Shown: one piece after another, positions 53,181 through 63,931 of the stretch
How positions within the stretch are numbered: position 1 is the first letter of the stretch
Layout: each line of letters starts with the position of its first letter
NCBI GenBank assembly: GCA_963720705.1
Contig: CAVRGJ010000002.1
Coordinates: forward strand, 124,001-188,000
Origin: DASWJZ01 sp963720705
GTDB lineage: Bacteria > Pseudomonadota > Alphaproteobacteria > Rhizobiales > Afifellaceae
Direction of reading: 5' to 3'
Length of the DNA stretch: 64,000 nt
The notes under the pieces: model-generated
Told to the model about the DNA's origin: nothing
Seen by the model: the letters and a program-made list of their open reading frames with translations, nothing else
Databases searched by the model: none
Program-made: the position numbers and the translations under genes

Positions 53181-53293
53181 TTCGCGCCTTCTAGCTGCCA
53201 AAATCACCCTTGTTTGTTGACAGGGAAACGCTGTCGGGTGACGTTATCCCGCACGAACGCGGCGTCAAACGCGACAGGGGGGTCGGCTGTTCG

Positions 53294-54106
53294 ATGAGCG
53301 GGCGCTCTCAGGTAATCGCCGACATCTTGAGCCGAGCCATCCTGGATCATCGCCTGATCCCCGGATGCAAGCTTGGCGAACGGGAGCTGGCAGAGATCTT
53401 CGGCGTCAGCCGCATTGTTGTGCGCCAGGCATTAATTAGGCTGGCCGACGACGACCTCGTCCAGGTCGAGCGGCATCGTGGGGCGTTCGTCGCCAGGCCA
53501 AGCATGGGCGACGCGATGGAGATCTACGATGCGCTCACCCTCGTCGAGCAGGGCATCGCGGCGCAGCTCAGCGACCGGCTCGGGCCGGCAGGCTGGGCGG
53601 AATTGCGCCGCCACGTCGAGCGGCAACGCCTTTCGGTGGAGGCCGGCAATACGGCACTTGCCGACGAACTCGGCCAGGACTTCCACCGACTTCTTGTCCG
53701 CCTGAGCCGCAACAAAGTCATGCAGGATATCCATGCCCAGTTGCTTCGGCGCACGACGCTCCTCAGGTCGCTGGTCACTGCCGATTTCGACTATTGCAAC
53801 CTCCTCGACGATCATTCGCGCATTGTCGACTTATTGGAAAAAGGCCGCATCAAGCAGGCGCTGGAGCTGATCGACTCCCACTACCGTGCCGTCGCGCGCG
53901 CCTACATCCTGGACCATCCGGTGTTTCCGGCGCTGAGCGTGTCCGACGCGCTTTCGTCGTACATCGCGCCGCCCACGGTGGATGCGCAGCCGTCACAGAC
54001 CGCGGCAACGAAGGTCGTTCCACTGAGCGCTGCCGGCCGAATGCGCACAAACCGCAAGCGAGGCGATCGATCGACGACGGTCACGCAGGCCAAAGGGCAA
54101 CACTGA
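53294..54106 (+). CDS. GntR/FCD-family transcriptional regulator
   Basis: A 270-residue regulator with an N-terminal winged helix (LSRAILDHRLIPGCKLGERELAEIFGVSRIVVRQAL) and an all-helical FCD effector domain (LGQDFHRLLVRLS, DDHSRIVDLLE, DSHYRAVARAY with metal-type Asp/His positions). The start at MSGRSQ is taken because the upstream open frame has no domain. The Ser/Thr/Arg-rich tail of about 60 residues is unusual. It diverges from demethylase set 1 and precedes the deaminase-transporter genes, so it is the likely regulator of the purine island. Confidence 0.86.
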   Translation: MSGRSQVIADILSRAILDHRLIPGCKLGERELAEIFGVSRIVVRQALIRLADDDLVQVERHRGAFVARPSMGDAMEIYDALTLVEQGIAAQLSDRLGPAGWAELRRHVERQRLSVEAGNTALADELGQDFHRLLVRLSRNKVMQDIHAQLLRRTTLLRSLVTADFDYCNLLDDHSRIVDLLEKGRIKQALELIDSHYRAVARAYILDHPVFPALSVSDALSSYIAPPTVDAQPSQTAATKVVPLSAAGRMRTNRKRGDRSTTVTQAKGQH

Positions 54107-54182
54107 TGCCGAGCCCCATCGAGTTCTCGTTGTGACGCTTGGCACGCCTTTTGCCTAGTTCTTAGGTTGGTCAGGAGATCGC

Positions 54183-55232
54183 ATGGATATCGAGACGTAT
54201 GCCCGACGCGTGCCCAAGGCAGAGCTGCACCTACATCTCGAAGGCTCCGTCAAGCCGGAAACCTTTGCCGCCCTCGCCGCCAAGAACGGCGTCGACCTGC
54301 CAATCAAAGAGGATGTTCGCGAGCTTTACGTCTACGAAGACCTCCCGGCGTTTCTCACGATCTACGATCTCGTTTGCCAGTCGATCCGTTCGGTCGACGA
54401 CTTTCACAGGATCACCTACGAGGCCTTGTCGAGTTGTGCCTCCGGCGGCGCCCGCTACGTCGAGTTCTTCTTCAGCCCGCACGCGCATCTCGCTTTCGGC
54501 GTTCCCTACGCCACAATGCTTGACGGCATCGTCGCGGCGATGCACGACGCGGAGAGAGACCAGGCGGTCCAGTCGAGGCTCATACCGGCACATTCGCGCG
54601 AGCTTGGGCCGACCCGCGGGCTCGAATTTCTCGACATGGTTCTCGCTGACCGTCGACCGGAGGTGATCGGCATCGGACTCGACTACAACGAGGCGCCGTT
54701 CCCGCCGGCGCCCTTCAAGGAGATGTACGCGCGCGCGCGTGCCGCCGGCCTGCATGTCACCGCGCATGCCGGCGAGAGCGGGCCGGCGGAGAACGTGCGC
54801 GACAGCCTCGACATTCTGAAGGTCGAGCGAATCGACCACGGCTATCACGTTGTCGACGACACCGCCCTGGTGGCGCGCTGCCGAGACGAGGGGGTCCACT
54901 TCACCTGCTGCCCGAGCACCTCAGGCGTCACCAGCCCGTGGAAGGTTCTTTCGGCTCCCGACCATGCCATCCGACAGATGGTCAAGGCGGGTCTCAATGT
55001 CTCGATCCACTCGGACGATCCGCCGATGTTCGGCACCGATCTGGCAAACGAATATGCGCGCATCGCGACCGAGATGCAGCTGTCGCCGCAGGAGATCAAG
55101 GAATGCGCCCTCAACAGCATTCGCGGGTCGTGGCTCGACGAATCCACCAAGCGCGAATGGCTGCCGGCCTGGTCGGCTGAAATCGACGCACTGGCGGCGA
55201 CCCTCGCGGCCGCGCCAGAACGCACGCACTAG
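54183..55232 (+). CDS. Adenosine/adenine deaminase family protein
   Basis: Zinc hydrolase of 349 residues. The metal and catalytic residues are all visible: H16 and H18 (ELHLHLEGS), H195 and E198 (HAGES), H219 (RIDHGYH), and D278/D279 (HSDDPP). CAGGAG precedes the ATG. The family includes adenosine, adenine, and N6-methyl-adenine/AMP deaminases; the pocket cannot be resolved by eye. It is 51 bp upstream of the BMP binding protein, in the same orientation. This links the importer to deamination of an adenine-type base or nucleoside. Confidence 0.9.
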   Translation: MDIETYARRVPKAELHLHLEGSVKPETFAALAAKNGVDLPIKEDVRELYVYEDLPAFLTIYDLVCQSIRSVDDFHRITYEALSSCASGGARYVEFFFSPHAHLAFGVPYATMLDGIVAAMHDAERDQAVQSRLIPAHSRELGPTRGLEFLDMVLADRRPEVIGIGLDYNEAPFPPAPFKEMYARARAAGLHVTAHAGESGPAENVRDSLDILKVERIDHGYHVVDDTALVARCRDEGVHFTCCPSTSGVTSPWKVLSAPDHAIRQMVKAGLNVSIHSDDPPMFGTDLANEYARIATEMQLSPQEIKECALNSIRGSWLDESTKREWLPAWSAEIDALAATLAAAPERTH

Positions 55233-55283
55233 GACGAAGTCGTCGGAATTGAACCAACAACAGAGAGAAACAGGAGTGGCAAG

Positions 55284-56399
55284 ATGATCAACTTCGGGAA
55301 CCCATCGCGGCGCCGTTTCCTCGGCATGACCGGTGCGCTCGGCGCGTCGATGGTCGTGCCGCCGCTTGCACGACCGGCAATGGCGGCCGCCGCCTTCCCC
55401 GCAAGGAAGGAGGAGGACACCACGGTCGCCTTCAGCTACGTCGGCCCGATCTCGGACGAAGGTTGGACGTGGAGCCACCACCAGGGCATGCTGGCGGTCA
55501 AGGAGGCCTTCCCCAAGATCAAGACGCTTGAGGTTGAGAACGTACCCTACTCGGCCGACGCCACCCGCATCTACCGCCAGTTCGTCTCCGACGGCGCCGG
55601 CATCGTCTTCGACAGCTCGAACTACGGCGACCTGCTCTATGCCGCGAGCGACGCCGCGCCCGAGGTCGCCTGGTTCGAGTGCGACGGGCGGCGCCCCGCC
55701 GACAACATGGGTTTCTACTACATCGCCCACTGGTACCCGACCTACGTGATCGGCGTCGCCGCCGGAATGCTGAGCAAGTCCGGCAAGCTCGGCTATGTCG
55801 GATCGTTCCCGGTGCCGTCGGTCTATTCCGGCACCAACGCCTTCCTGATGGGCGCCCGCACCGTCAATCCCAACGCGACGCTGCAGGCCGTCATGATCAA
55901 TTCCTGGTTCGATCCGCAGGGCGCCAACCAGGCGGGCACCGCGCTGGTCGACAATGGCTGCGATTTCCTCTTCGGCATCATGGACGAGGCCGCCTATCTG
56001 CAGGTCGCCGAGAAGCGGGGCGTCTGGGCCGCAATGTGGAACACCGACATGCGCCGCTACGGGCCCAAGTCGTATGTCAGCTCGCTGATTCTCGACTGGA
56101 ATCCGTTCTACATCGACCAGGTGAAGAAGCTGTTGGCCGGCGAATGGACCGGCGGGCAACAGGTCATTCTCCCGATGGGCGGCGGCATCGATCGCGACGC
56201 CTGGGGCGAGAACGTGCCGAAGGACGTCCAGGATGCGGCGGACGCGGTCAGGACCAAGATCTTGGCTGGGTTCAACCCCTTCGTCGGCGAGCTGAAGGAC
56301 ACGACCGGCAAGGTTCGCCTCCAGGCGGGGGAAGTCATGGACGAGATGACGCTCTACAACTGGGATTGGGCGATCGAAGGCGTGTCGGGGGTTGGCTAG
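55284..56399 (+). CDS. BMP-family nucleoside/purine ABC binding protein, Tat-type signal
   Basis: Binding protein of the BMP/PnrA-like (purine nucleoside) family, 371 residues. A twin-arginine signal SRRRFLGMTGALGAS precedes cleavage near PAMAAAA. The mature N-terminus TVAFSYVGPISDEGWTWSHHQG and LDWNPFYIDQVKKLLAGEW are family hallmarks. The ribosome site is CAGGAGTGGCAAG. The next genes are the double ATPase and two permeases of the same system. Purines, nucleosides or their methyl derivatives are the expected ligands. Confidence 0.9.
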   Translation: MINFGNPSRRRFLGMTGALGASMVVPPLARPAMAAAAFPARKEEDTTVAFSYVGPISDEGWTWSHHQGMLAVKEAFPKIKTLEVENVPYSADATRIYRQFVSDGAGIVFDSSNYGDLLYAASDAAPEVAWFECDGRRPADNMGFYYIAHWYPTYVIGVAAGMLSKSGKLGYVGSFPVPSVYSGTNAFLMGARTVNPNATLQAVMINSWFDPQGANQAGTALVDNGCDFLFGIMDEAAYLQVAEKRGVWAAMWNTDMRRYGPKSYVSSLILDWNPFYIDQVKKLLAGEWTGGQQVILPMGGGIDRDAWGENVPKDVQDAADAVRTKILAGFNPFVGELKDTTGKVRLQAGEVMDEMTLYNWDWAIEGVSGVG

Positions 56400-56431
56400 A
56401 CGTCGGCCGCAAGGGCGACATCAACCGTCCT

Positions 56432-58014
<1,583 letters not shown>

Positions 58015-58015
<1 letters not shown>

Positions 58016-59067
58016 TGGCTTGGCGCTTTCAGCGTTTTCCGGCAACGCAGCCGGCCATGGCGTTTGGCGCCCGCGCCGGCGCCATCGTGCTCGCGCTGGC
58101 CGTCAGCAGCGTCATCCTCGCGCTCGCCGGCTTCAATCCGTTCCTGCTCGGCAAGCAGGTGATCCGCTCCAGCTTCGGCTCGGCCTTCGGCCTGCAGGAC
58201 CTCGGCCTTCTGGTGACGCCGCTGATCCTGTGCGGGCTTGCCGTCGTCGTGACCCTGCGGATCGGACTTTGGAACATCGGCGCCGAAGGTCAGTTCAATA
58301 TTGGCGCGCTCGCTGCGACCGGTGTCGGCGTTTTCGTCAGCGGGCCGCCGCCGGTGATGATGGTCCTGCTCTTCATCGCCGGCGCGCTGGGCGGGATGGT
58401 CTGGATTCTGCTGCCGACGCTGGCGCGCGCTTATGCCGAGGTGAATGAGCTTATTACGACCCTGCTGCTCAACTTCGTGGCGGCGCTGTGTGTCTATTAC
58501 GTCTCCACCGGGCCATGGCATGACAAGGCGAGCCACACGAACGCTTCGACTTTCAGAGTGCCATATGTGGTTCCCGAGCTTTGGGGTACGCTGCACTACG
58601 GTATCGTCGTGGCGGTAGTGCTGACGGTCGTTCTGGCCGGCGTGTTCGCCTATACTCGCTGGGGATACGAGGTGCGCGTGAGCGGCGCCAATCCGGAAGC
58701 CGCGCGCTATGCCGGCATTCCCGTCCGCCGGCGCATCGTGGCGGCGATGCTGCTCTCCGGCGCGATCGCGGGGATCGCCGGCATGCTTGAGCTGGTTGGT
58801 ACGGTCCACCGTTTGCAGGGCGGCCTCTCCAACAATTTCGGCTATGTCGGGATCATGGTCGCGATCTTGGCGCGCGGCTCGTGCCTCGGCGTGATCCCGG
58901 CCGCCGCTCTGATGGCCGTCATCCTCAATGCCGGCATCGTTCTGCAGACCAAAGGCATCAATACGGACATGGTGCTGGCGCTGACGGGCCTCATTCTCTT
59001 TTTCACCGCGGCCGGCGACGAGCTCGCGCACTACAGGCTGGCGCCGCGCCAGCCCAGGCCGGTGTAG
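58015..59067 (+). CDS. Nucleoside-type ABC transporter permease 1
   Basis: BPD_transp_2-type permease (NupP/YufP) of 350 residues. Landmarks are LWNIGAEGQFNIGALAATGVG, YAEVNELITTLLLNFVA and VRVSGANPEAARYAGIPV, followed by FGYVGIMVAILARGS. The TAATG junction couples it to the ATPase. Confidence 0.91.
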
Positions 59068-59068
59068 C

Positions 59069-60004
59069 GTGGACGTTCTTACCGGCATCGTGTCGGTCGC
59101 ATTCATCGCCGGCGGCGTTCTGGCGCTGGGCGCGCTGGGCGAAGTGCTGTGCGAACGCGTTGGCGTGGTCAATCTCGGGGTCGAAGGGCTGATGTCGCTC
59201 GGCGCAGTCATCGCCATCATCGTCGTCTTGACGACCGCCAACGTCTATCTTGGTCTGGGGGCGGCGATTGCCACGGGATTCGTGTTCGGCACGATCTTCG
59301 CTTTTGCGACCGTCGTGGTCAGAGCCAACCAGATTCTCTGCGGGCTGGCTTTGACGTTGATTGGTAATGGCCTGGCGGCCGCGATCGGCAAATCCTACTC
59401 CAGCACGCCGGCGCCGGCCATCTTCGAGCCTCTGATCATCCCCTATCTGAGCGACATCCCGATTATCGGGCGCGGCGTGTTCTCGCAGAACATCCTCGTC
59501 TACGTCATCTACTTCATCCTGCCCATCGGACTGCACTATTTGATGTTCAAGACGCGGCACGGACTGAACTTGCGCGCAGTTGGGGAAAACCCGGCCGCCG
59601 CCGATGCCGCCGGTGTCTCTGTGCGAAAGATCCGTTTCTGGTATGTGGCGAGTGGCGCCGCCCTGGCGTCCGCCGCCGGCGGATATCTGACCCTCGCCTA
59701 CATTCCGTCCTGGTCCGACGGCGTAGTTGCCGGGCGCGGATGGATCGCCGTCGCACTCGTCATCTTCGCCGGATATCGCCCAATCACCGTGACGCTTGCC
59801 TCGCTCTTCTTCGGCATGGTCACGGCGCTCGGCTTCGTCGGGCAAGCCCGCAACTGGCCCATACCGGCGCCGTTCCTTTCGATGCTACCCTATCTCGGCA
59901 CCATCGCGCTGATGATCGTGCCGGTGCTGGCCTGGCGCCGCGTGCGTCAATGGATGGCTGCGCCGGAAGCGCTTGGCTTGCCCTATTTCCGCGACGAGCG
60001 ATGA
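59069..60004 (+). CDS. Nucleoside-type ABC transporter permease 2
   Basis: Partner permease (NupQ/YufQ) of 311 residues with GTG start. LCERVGVVNLGVEGLMSLGAV, RANQILCGLALTLIGNGLA and RAVGENPAAADAAGVSVRKIR are diagnostic. It ends 7 bp before the acylphosphatase-like gene, so demethylase set 2 is probably in the transporter operon. Confidence 0.91.
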   Translation: MDVLTGIVSVAFIAGGVLALGALGEVLCERVGVVNLGVEGLMSLGAVIAIIVVLTTANVYLGLGAAIATGFVFGTIFAFATVVVRANQILCGLALTLIGNGLAAAIGKSYSSTPAPAIFEPLIIPYLSDIPIIGRGVFSQNILVYVIYFILPIGLHYLMFKTRHGLNLRAVGENPAAADAAGVSVRKIRFWYVASGAALASAAGGYLTLAYIPSWSDGVVAGRGWIAVALVIFAGYRPITVTLASLFFGMVTALGFVGQARNWPIPAPFLSMLPYLGTIALMIVPVLAWRRVRQWMAAPEALGLPYFRDER

Positions 60005-60011
60005 GCCTGTC

Positions 60012-60284
60012 ATGGAGACCGTGACCTTCCTTTTTACCGGCCGCTTCGACACGGAAAGCTTTGCGTCCTTTGCGCGTCACCGCGCCGCGCGGCTATCGCT
60101 CGATGCCGGCGCTCCGGACCTCAGGCCCGACCGGATTCGCATCACCGTGTCCGGCGAGCGCGACCTCGTCGATGCTTTCGAAATGGCCTGCAGCCTTGGC
60201 CCGATCGATTGCCTCGTCGACGATGTCGTCCGCCGCGAGGAAGAGACTGCGATGGCGCACGGAACCGTGGGAGGACTCGCATGA
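60012..60284 (+). CDS. Small acylphosphatase-fold-like protein
   Basis: A 90-residue protein. The layout TFLFTGRFDTESFASFARHRA...IRITVSGERDLVDAFEMACSLGPIDCLVDDV follows the beta-alpha-beta-beta-alpha-beta pattern and the VSGE...F...LGP...V-x-x-V spacing of acylphosphatases. The catalytic Arg-loop (GxVQGVxFR) is replaced by GRFDTESF, so hydrolase activity is unlikely. It is wedged between the nucleoside permease and the Rieske protein (ATGA overlap). I infer a structural or binding role in the set 2 complex. Confidence 0.65.
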   Translation: METVTFLFTGRFDTESFASFARHRAARLSLDAGAPDLRPDRIRITVSGERDLVDAFEMACSLGPIDCLVDDVVRREEETAMAHGTVGGLA

Positions 60285-61003
60285 GCGCCGACGGCTGGTA
60301 TCCCGTTGCGCTTTCAGGCGGTGTCGCGGCCGGCACATCGAGCGGAACGCGGCTTCTTGGCGAGGAGATCGTGGTCTGGCGCGACCAAACCGGCGAAGTG
60401 CACATCTGGGAAGACCGATGCCCGCACCGCGGCATGCGCCTGAGTTTTGGCTTTGTCCGCGGCGACCGGATCGCCTGCCTTTACCACGGATGGCAGTACG
60501 GCACGGACGGGCGCTGTCTCTATATTCCTGCCCATCCCGATCTCAAGGTGCCGCCGTCGATCGTCACATGGCGGCATGGCTCGGCGGAGGAAGCGGGTAT
60601 GATCTGGGCGCACCTCGGCGAGACGGTCGACTTGCCGTCCATGCCGGCCGAGTTGAGCGCGCGCGTGCTGATTCCGGTGCGCAGCATCCACATCGACGCG
60701 CCTGCCGCAACGGTCGTCGAGCGGCTGGACTATTCCGCCGATATCGTGCCGTTCAGCGTGGAGCTTGCGGCCGGCGGAAATCGGACATCGCGCCGCGAGG
60801 GCGCGCTTGTCATCGTGTCTACGGCTCGGGGCGGTGCAAGCGAATCGTTGATCGCGGGGGTGCAGCCCATCGACGACAATCGTTCGGCGCTGCATTTGGT
60901 CGTCACTGGGTCGCCCGGCGACGATCGTGGCGCCCGGCAATGCCGTTTCGCGGAATTCGCAGAGGCGCTGCGTGCGGAAATCGAATCAGGACTGGCGGGT
61001 TGA
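60281..61003 (+). CDS. Stand-alone Rieske protein resembling the N-terminal half of NdmD
   Basis: A 240-residue protein with Rieske ligands C47-x-H49 and C66-x2-H69 (RCPHRG, CLYHGWQYG). It has the same linker-domain outline as residues 120-235 of the NdmD-like protein at 50349 (CLYIPAHPDLK, IHIDAPAATVVERL). It stops before any flavin, NADH or ferredoxin domain. It therefore resembles a half-NdmD that would pass electrons to the cluster-less oxygenase encoded next and must itself be reduced by another protein. The reductase/ferredoxin part of the set 1 protein is the obvious candidate. Confidence 0.86.
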   Translation: MSADGWYPVALSGGVAAGTSSGTRLLGEEIVVWRDQTGEVHIWEDRCPHRGMRLSFGFVRGDRIACLYHGWQYGTDGRCLYIPAHPDLKVPPSIVTWRHGSAEEAGMIWAHLGETVDLPSMPAELSARVLIPVRSIHIDAPAATVVERLDYSADIVPFSVELAAGGNRTSRREGALVIVSTARGGASESLIAGVQPIDDNRSALHLVVTGSPGDDRGARQCRFAEFAEALRAEIESGLAG

Positions 61004-61029
61004 GGACGCCGAATGAGGAACGAAACGCG

Positions 61030-61905
61030 ATGACCAGGACCACCGACAAGGCAGCGCTCGACCAGTGGTACTGCGTCGATGACCTCGACGACATTTCCGC
61101 GGCGCCTCGCCGGACGCGTCTCCTCGGGGAGGAGATCGTGATCAGTCGGACGGGCGACGGAACCGTTAGTTGCCGCATCGTCGGGGAGAGCGGTGCCCCC
61201 GGCGCCGCGCTGCCGGTCAAGGAGCGTTATGGCTACGCCTGGACCACACTCGGCACGCCTGAGCGCGACATCCTCGATATTCCCGAGACGGTTGAGCCCG
61301 ACCGCAGGTGGGTGAAATGCGGCGCGGTGGTGGTCAAGGCGTCGGGCCTCAGAATCGTGGAGAACTTCCTCGACATGGCGCACTTCCCCTTCGTTCACAC
61401 CGACATCCTCGGCTCGGAGCAAGACACCGAGGTCCGGCGCTATGTCGCCGAGATCAGGTCCGACACCGACGAGGTCTGGGCCACCGACTGCAAGTTCTTC
61501 CAGCCGCAGGCAGCGCTCTCGGCAAGCGAGGGCGTCATGGAGGACTACACGTACCGCGTCGGCTCGCCCTTCACGGTCATCCTCTACAAAGGCTGCCCGA
61601 CCGCTGCCAACCGTTGGGACATCATCTGCCTCTTCGTGCAGCCCATGGAGGAGGACCTCTGCCGAGCGCATCCCGTCATGTTCATCATCGACGATACGTC
61701 GACGCAGGCCAGCCTCATCCAGTTCCAGCAGCTGATCTTCCTGCAGGACCGCATCATCCTGGAGAACCAGCGCCCCCGTCTCCTGCCGCTTGAGCCGCGC
61801 GCCGAAATCCCGACACGCGCCGACATCTCGTCGGTGGCCTATCGCCGCTGGCTCAAGGAGAAGGGGCTGACCTACGGCACTGCGGAAGGAGCGCGGGCGC
61901 GGTGA
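61030..61905 (+). CDS. NdmC-like Rieske oxygenase catalytic subunit without Rieske cluster, set 2
   Basis: Paralogue of the protein at 52262, 291 residues. The mononuclear site is ENFLDMAHFPFVH (N112, D115, H118, H123), with FLQDRIILENQRP carrying the third ligand. The first 70 residues preserve the edge strands of a Rieske fold (TRLLGEEIVISRTGDGTV, ERYGYAWTTLG), but the two cluster loops are gone. ATG at 61030 is 26 bp after the Rieske gene. The end overlaps the GST gene (GTGA). The pair with a separate Rieske protein confirms that the split architecture is stable and was duplicated. Substrate: a methylated purine by context. Confidence 0.87.
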   Translation: MTRTTDKAALDQWYCVDDLDDISAAPRRTRLLGEEIVISRTGDGTVSCRIVGESGAPGAALPVKERYGYAWTTLGTPERDILDIPETVEPDRRWVKCGAVVVKASGLRIVENFLDMAHFPFVHTDILGSEQDTEVRRYVAEIRSDTDEVWATDCKFFQPQAALSASEGVMEDYTYRVGSPFTVILYKGCPTAANRWDIICLFVQPMEEDLCRAHPVMFIIDDTSTQASLIQFQQLIFLQDRIILENQRPRLLPLEPRAEIPTRADISSVAYRRWLKEKGLTYGTAEGARAR

Positions 61906-62546
61906 GCGACGAGAAACCCGCCATCACTCTGTACGACTACGAGCTCTCTGCGAGCTGCTACAAGATTCGTCTGCTGCTGGCGCTGCTGAAGCTCGAATAC
62001 AAGCGCGTCGCGGTCGACTTTTTTCCGGGCTATGAGCATCGCAAGCCGGCGTTCCGCAAGCTCAACCCCCTCAGCCAGCTTCCAGTGCTTGTCGACGGCG
62101 ACCTCGTGCTGCGGGACGCGCAGGCGATCCTCGCCTATCTCGCCAAAGCCTACGATGCGAGCTGCCGCTGGCTGCCGGAGGAGCCGGCGCCGTTCGGCCA
62201 GGTGATGATGTGGCTCTTCTTCACGGCGAGCGAGCTGTCGGCCGCGACGGCCGCCCGCCTGAACTCGCTCCTGGATTTCCCCGCCGACGCAAAGGCGGTC
62301 AGGGCTGCCGCCCGAAAGGCGTTCAGGATCATGGACGATCACATGACGCGGCGCGAGTTCGACGGCGCGTCATGGTTCGTCGGCGATCATCCGACGCTCG
62401 CCGATCTGGTGCTTTTCCCTTCGATCGCCCTCAGCCGCGACTTCGGCCAAGAGCACGACGAGTTCGCGGCGCTGCGCCGCTGGATGCGCCGGCTGCGCGG
62501 CATCGACAACTTCATCGTCATGCCGGGCATTCCCGAATACTACTAG
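61902..62546 (+). CDS. GST-like protein, NdmE-like partner of demethylase set 2
   Basis: GST-fold protein of 214 residues, paralogous to the one at 49690 (TLYDYELSASCYKIRLLLALL, KLNPLSQLPVLVDGDLVLRD, DAQAILAYLAKAYD). The C-terminal helical domain has HPTLADLVLFPSIALS. The GTG start lies inside the oxygenase stop, the tightest coupling in the set. This is what one expects if the subunits assemble as a complex. It ends 8 bp from the convergent guanine deaminase. Confidence 0.86.
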   Translation: MSDEKPAITLYDYELSASCYKIRLLLALLKLEYKRVAVDFFPGYEHRKPAFRKLNPLSQLPVLVDGDLVLRDAQAILAYLAKAYDASCRWLPEEPAPFGQVMMWLFFTASELSAATAARLNSLLDFPADAKAVRAAARKAFRIMDDHMTRREFDGASWFVGDHPTLADLVLFPSIALSRDFGQEHDEFAALRRWMRRLRGIDNFIVMPGIPEYY

Positions 62547-62554
62547 AGCAGAGA

Positions 62555-63931
62555 CTAGCCGGTGCCCGCGCCGGCGACGCGCCTGCCGGCGATCCAGACG
62601 TCGCGGATGTTCGCCCGCGACGCATTGTAGATGATCTTCTGAAGCACGTTCTCCGGATCGTCGACACCGTCGAGGGTGCGGATCGTCCCGAGCGGAGCAG
62701 CCGCGTCAATGAGGATCGCGTCGAATTGCCTGCCGGGCTGGATACTGCCGATCGGCAGATCGAGGACGTCGGCACCGCCGGCCGTCGCCAGATGGAAGGC
62801 GGTCTTCCAATCCACACGCGCATCGGCTTGGCCGCGCGCAGCGCGCGCGAGAAGCGGGTCGACCCCGTCTTCGAGCAGGCGCGAAGCTGCCACCGCCGCC
62901 CGGCAATTGTCGAGAAGCGAGGCGCTCGGGCCGCCGGAAATATCCGTGCCGAGCCCGACGCGCAACCCTTTCGCCAATGCCCTCCGCAAAGGAAACACGG
63001 CCCCGGCGAAGTAGATATTGGACAAGGGGCAGTGCGCTACCCCGGCACCGCGTCCGGCCATGACATCCATGTCGGAGGCAGAGAGAAAATTGCAGTGAGC
63101 AAGGACGGTTGTGCGGCCGAGCAGCCCGAAGCCGTCAAGGGCTGCGGCGTCCGACCTGCCGTAGCGCTCGAAAACCACGCTGTGCTCCCAGTCGCTTTCC
63201 GAGCAATGCGTCTGCACATGACAGGAATTGCTCCGCGCCAGCGCGCCGAGACCCTCGAGCAATGGGTCGGTGCACGCCGGGATGAAGCGAGGCGTGACGA
63301 CAGGCAGCACGAGGCCGGCACCGTTCGCCGGATGCGCCCTCACATAGTCGATCAGCGCTTGAGTTTCTTCCAGCGCCGCGTCGACGGAGGCGTCGCGATA
63401 ATAGTCCGGGCAGCTGTCGACGTTGTCCATGGCCACCTTGCCGACGAGCGCGCGAAGTCCGTGCTTCAGGCAGCTGTCGACCATGCGCCGCGTCGCCTCC
63501 TGGTGGATGGTGGCGAAGAAAACCGCGGTGGTCGTACCGAGCGCAAGAAGGTCGCCGACGAGCAGGTCGTAGACTCGTTCGGCGAAAGCCGCGTCGGCAT
63601 AACGCGCCTCCAGCGGGAAGGTGTGCTCCTGCAGCCAGACCTCGAGCGGCACGTGGAGCGCTGTTCCAAGCTGCGGATATTGCGGAGCGTGGATGTGCAG
63701 GTCGACGAAGCCGGGCAGAACGTAGCAACCGACCGGCAGCGAAACGAGCGCTCCCGCCCGGGCGGCATCGGATTTGCGCGCGGCGTAGCCCGAGTCAGCC
63801 GGCGTGAGCACTTCGCGGATCGTGCCGGTGCCGTCGACGTCGACGAGCGCGTCCGCAAGAATCTCGATCGACCCGCACACGGGCGCGTGGAAGAAGGTCC
63901 CCGAGATCAGTGCATTGCGCATGTCGGACAT
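62555..63931 (-). CDS. guaD: Guanine deaminase
   Basis: Amidohydrolase of 458 residues converting guanine to xanthine. The zinc ligands are H79 and H81 (PGFVDLHIHAPQ), H242 (THCSES), H279 (LAHCNFL) and D329 (LGTDISGGPSASLL), with HCPLSN typical of guanine deaminases. AAAGGA precedes the ATG. Convergent to demethylase set 2. It would also accept 7-methylguanine in principle, yielding 7-methylxanthine, the known substrate of NdmCDE; that link is inference. Confidence 0.9.
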   Translation of the reverse strand: MSDMRNALISGTFFHAPVCGSIEILADALVDVDGTGTIREVLTPADSGYAARKSDAARAGALVSLPVGCYVLPGFVDLHIHAPQYPQLGTALHVPLEVWLQEHTFPLEARYADAAFAERVYDLLVGDLLALGTTTAVFFATIHQEATRRMVDSCLKHGLRALVGKVAMDNVDSCPDYYRDASVDAALEETQALIDYVRAHPANGAGLVLPVVTPRFIPACTDPLLEGLGALARSNSCHVQTHCSESDWEHSVVFERYGRSDAAALDGFGLLGRTTVLAHCNFLSASDMDVMAGRGAGVAHCPLSNIYFAGAVFPLRRALAKGLRVGLGTDISGGPSASLLDNCRAAVAASRLLEDGVDPLLARAARGQADARVDWKTAFHLATAGGADVLDLPIGSIQPGRQFDAILIDAAAPLGTIRTLDGVDDPENVLQKIIYNASRANIRDVWIAGRRVAGAGTG

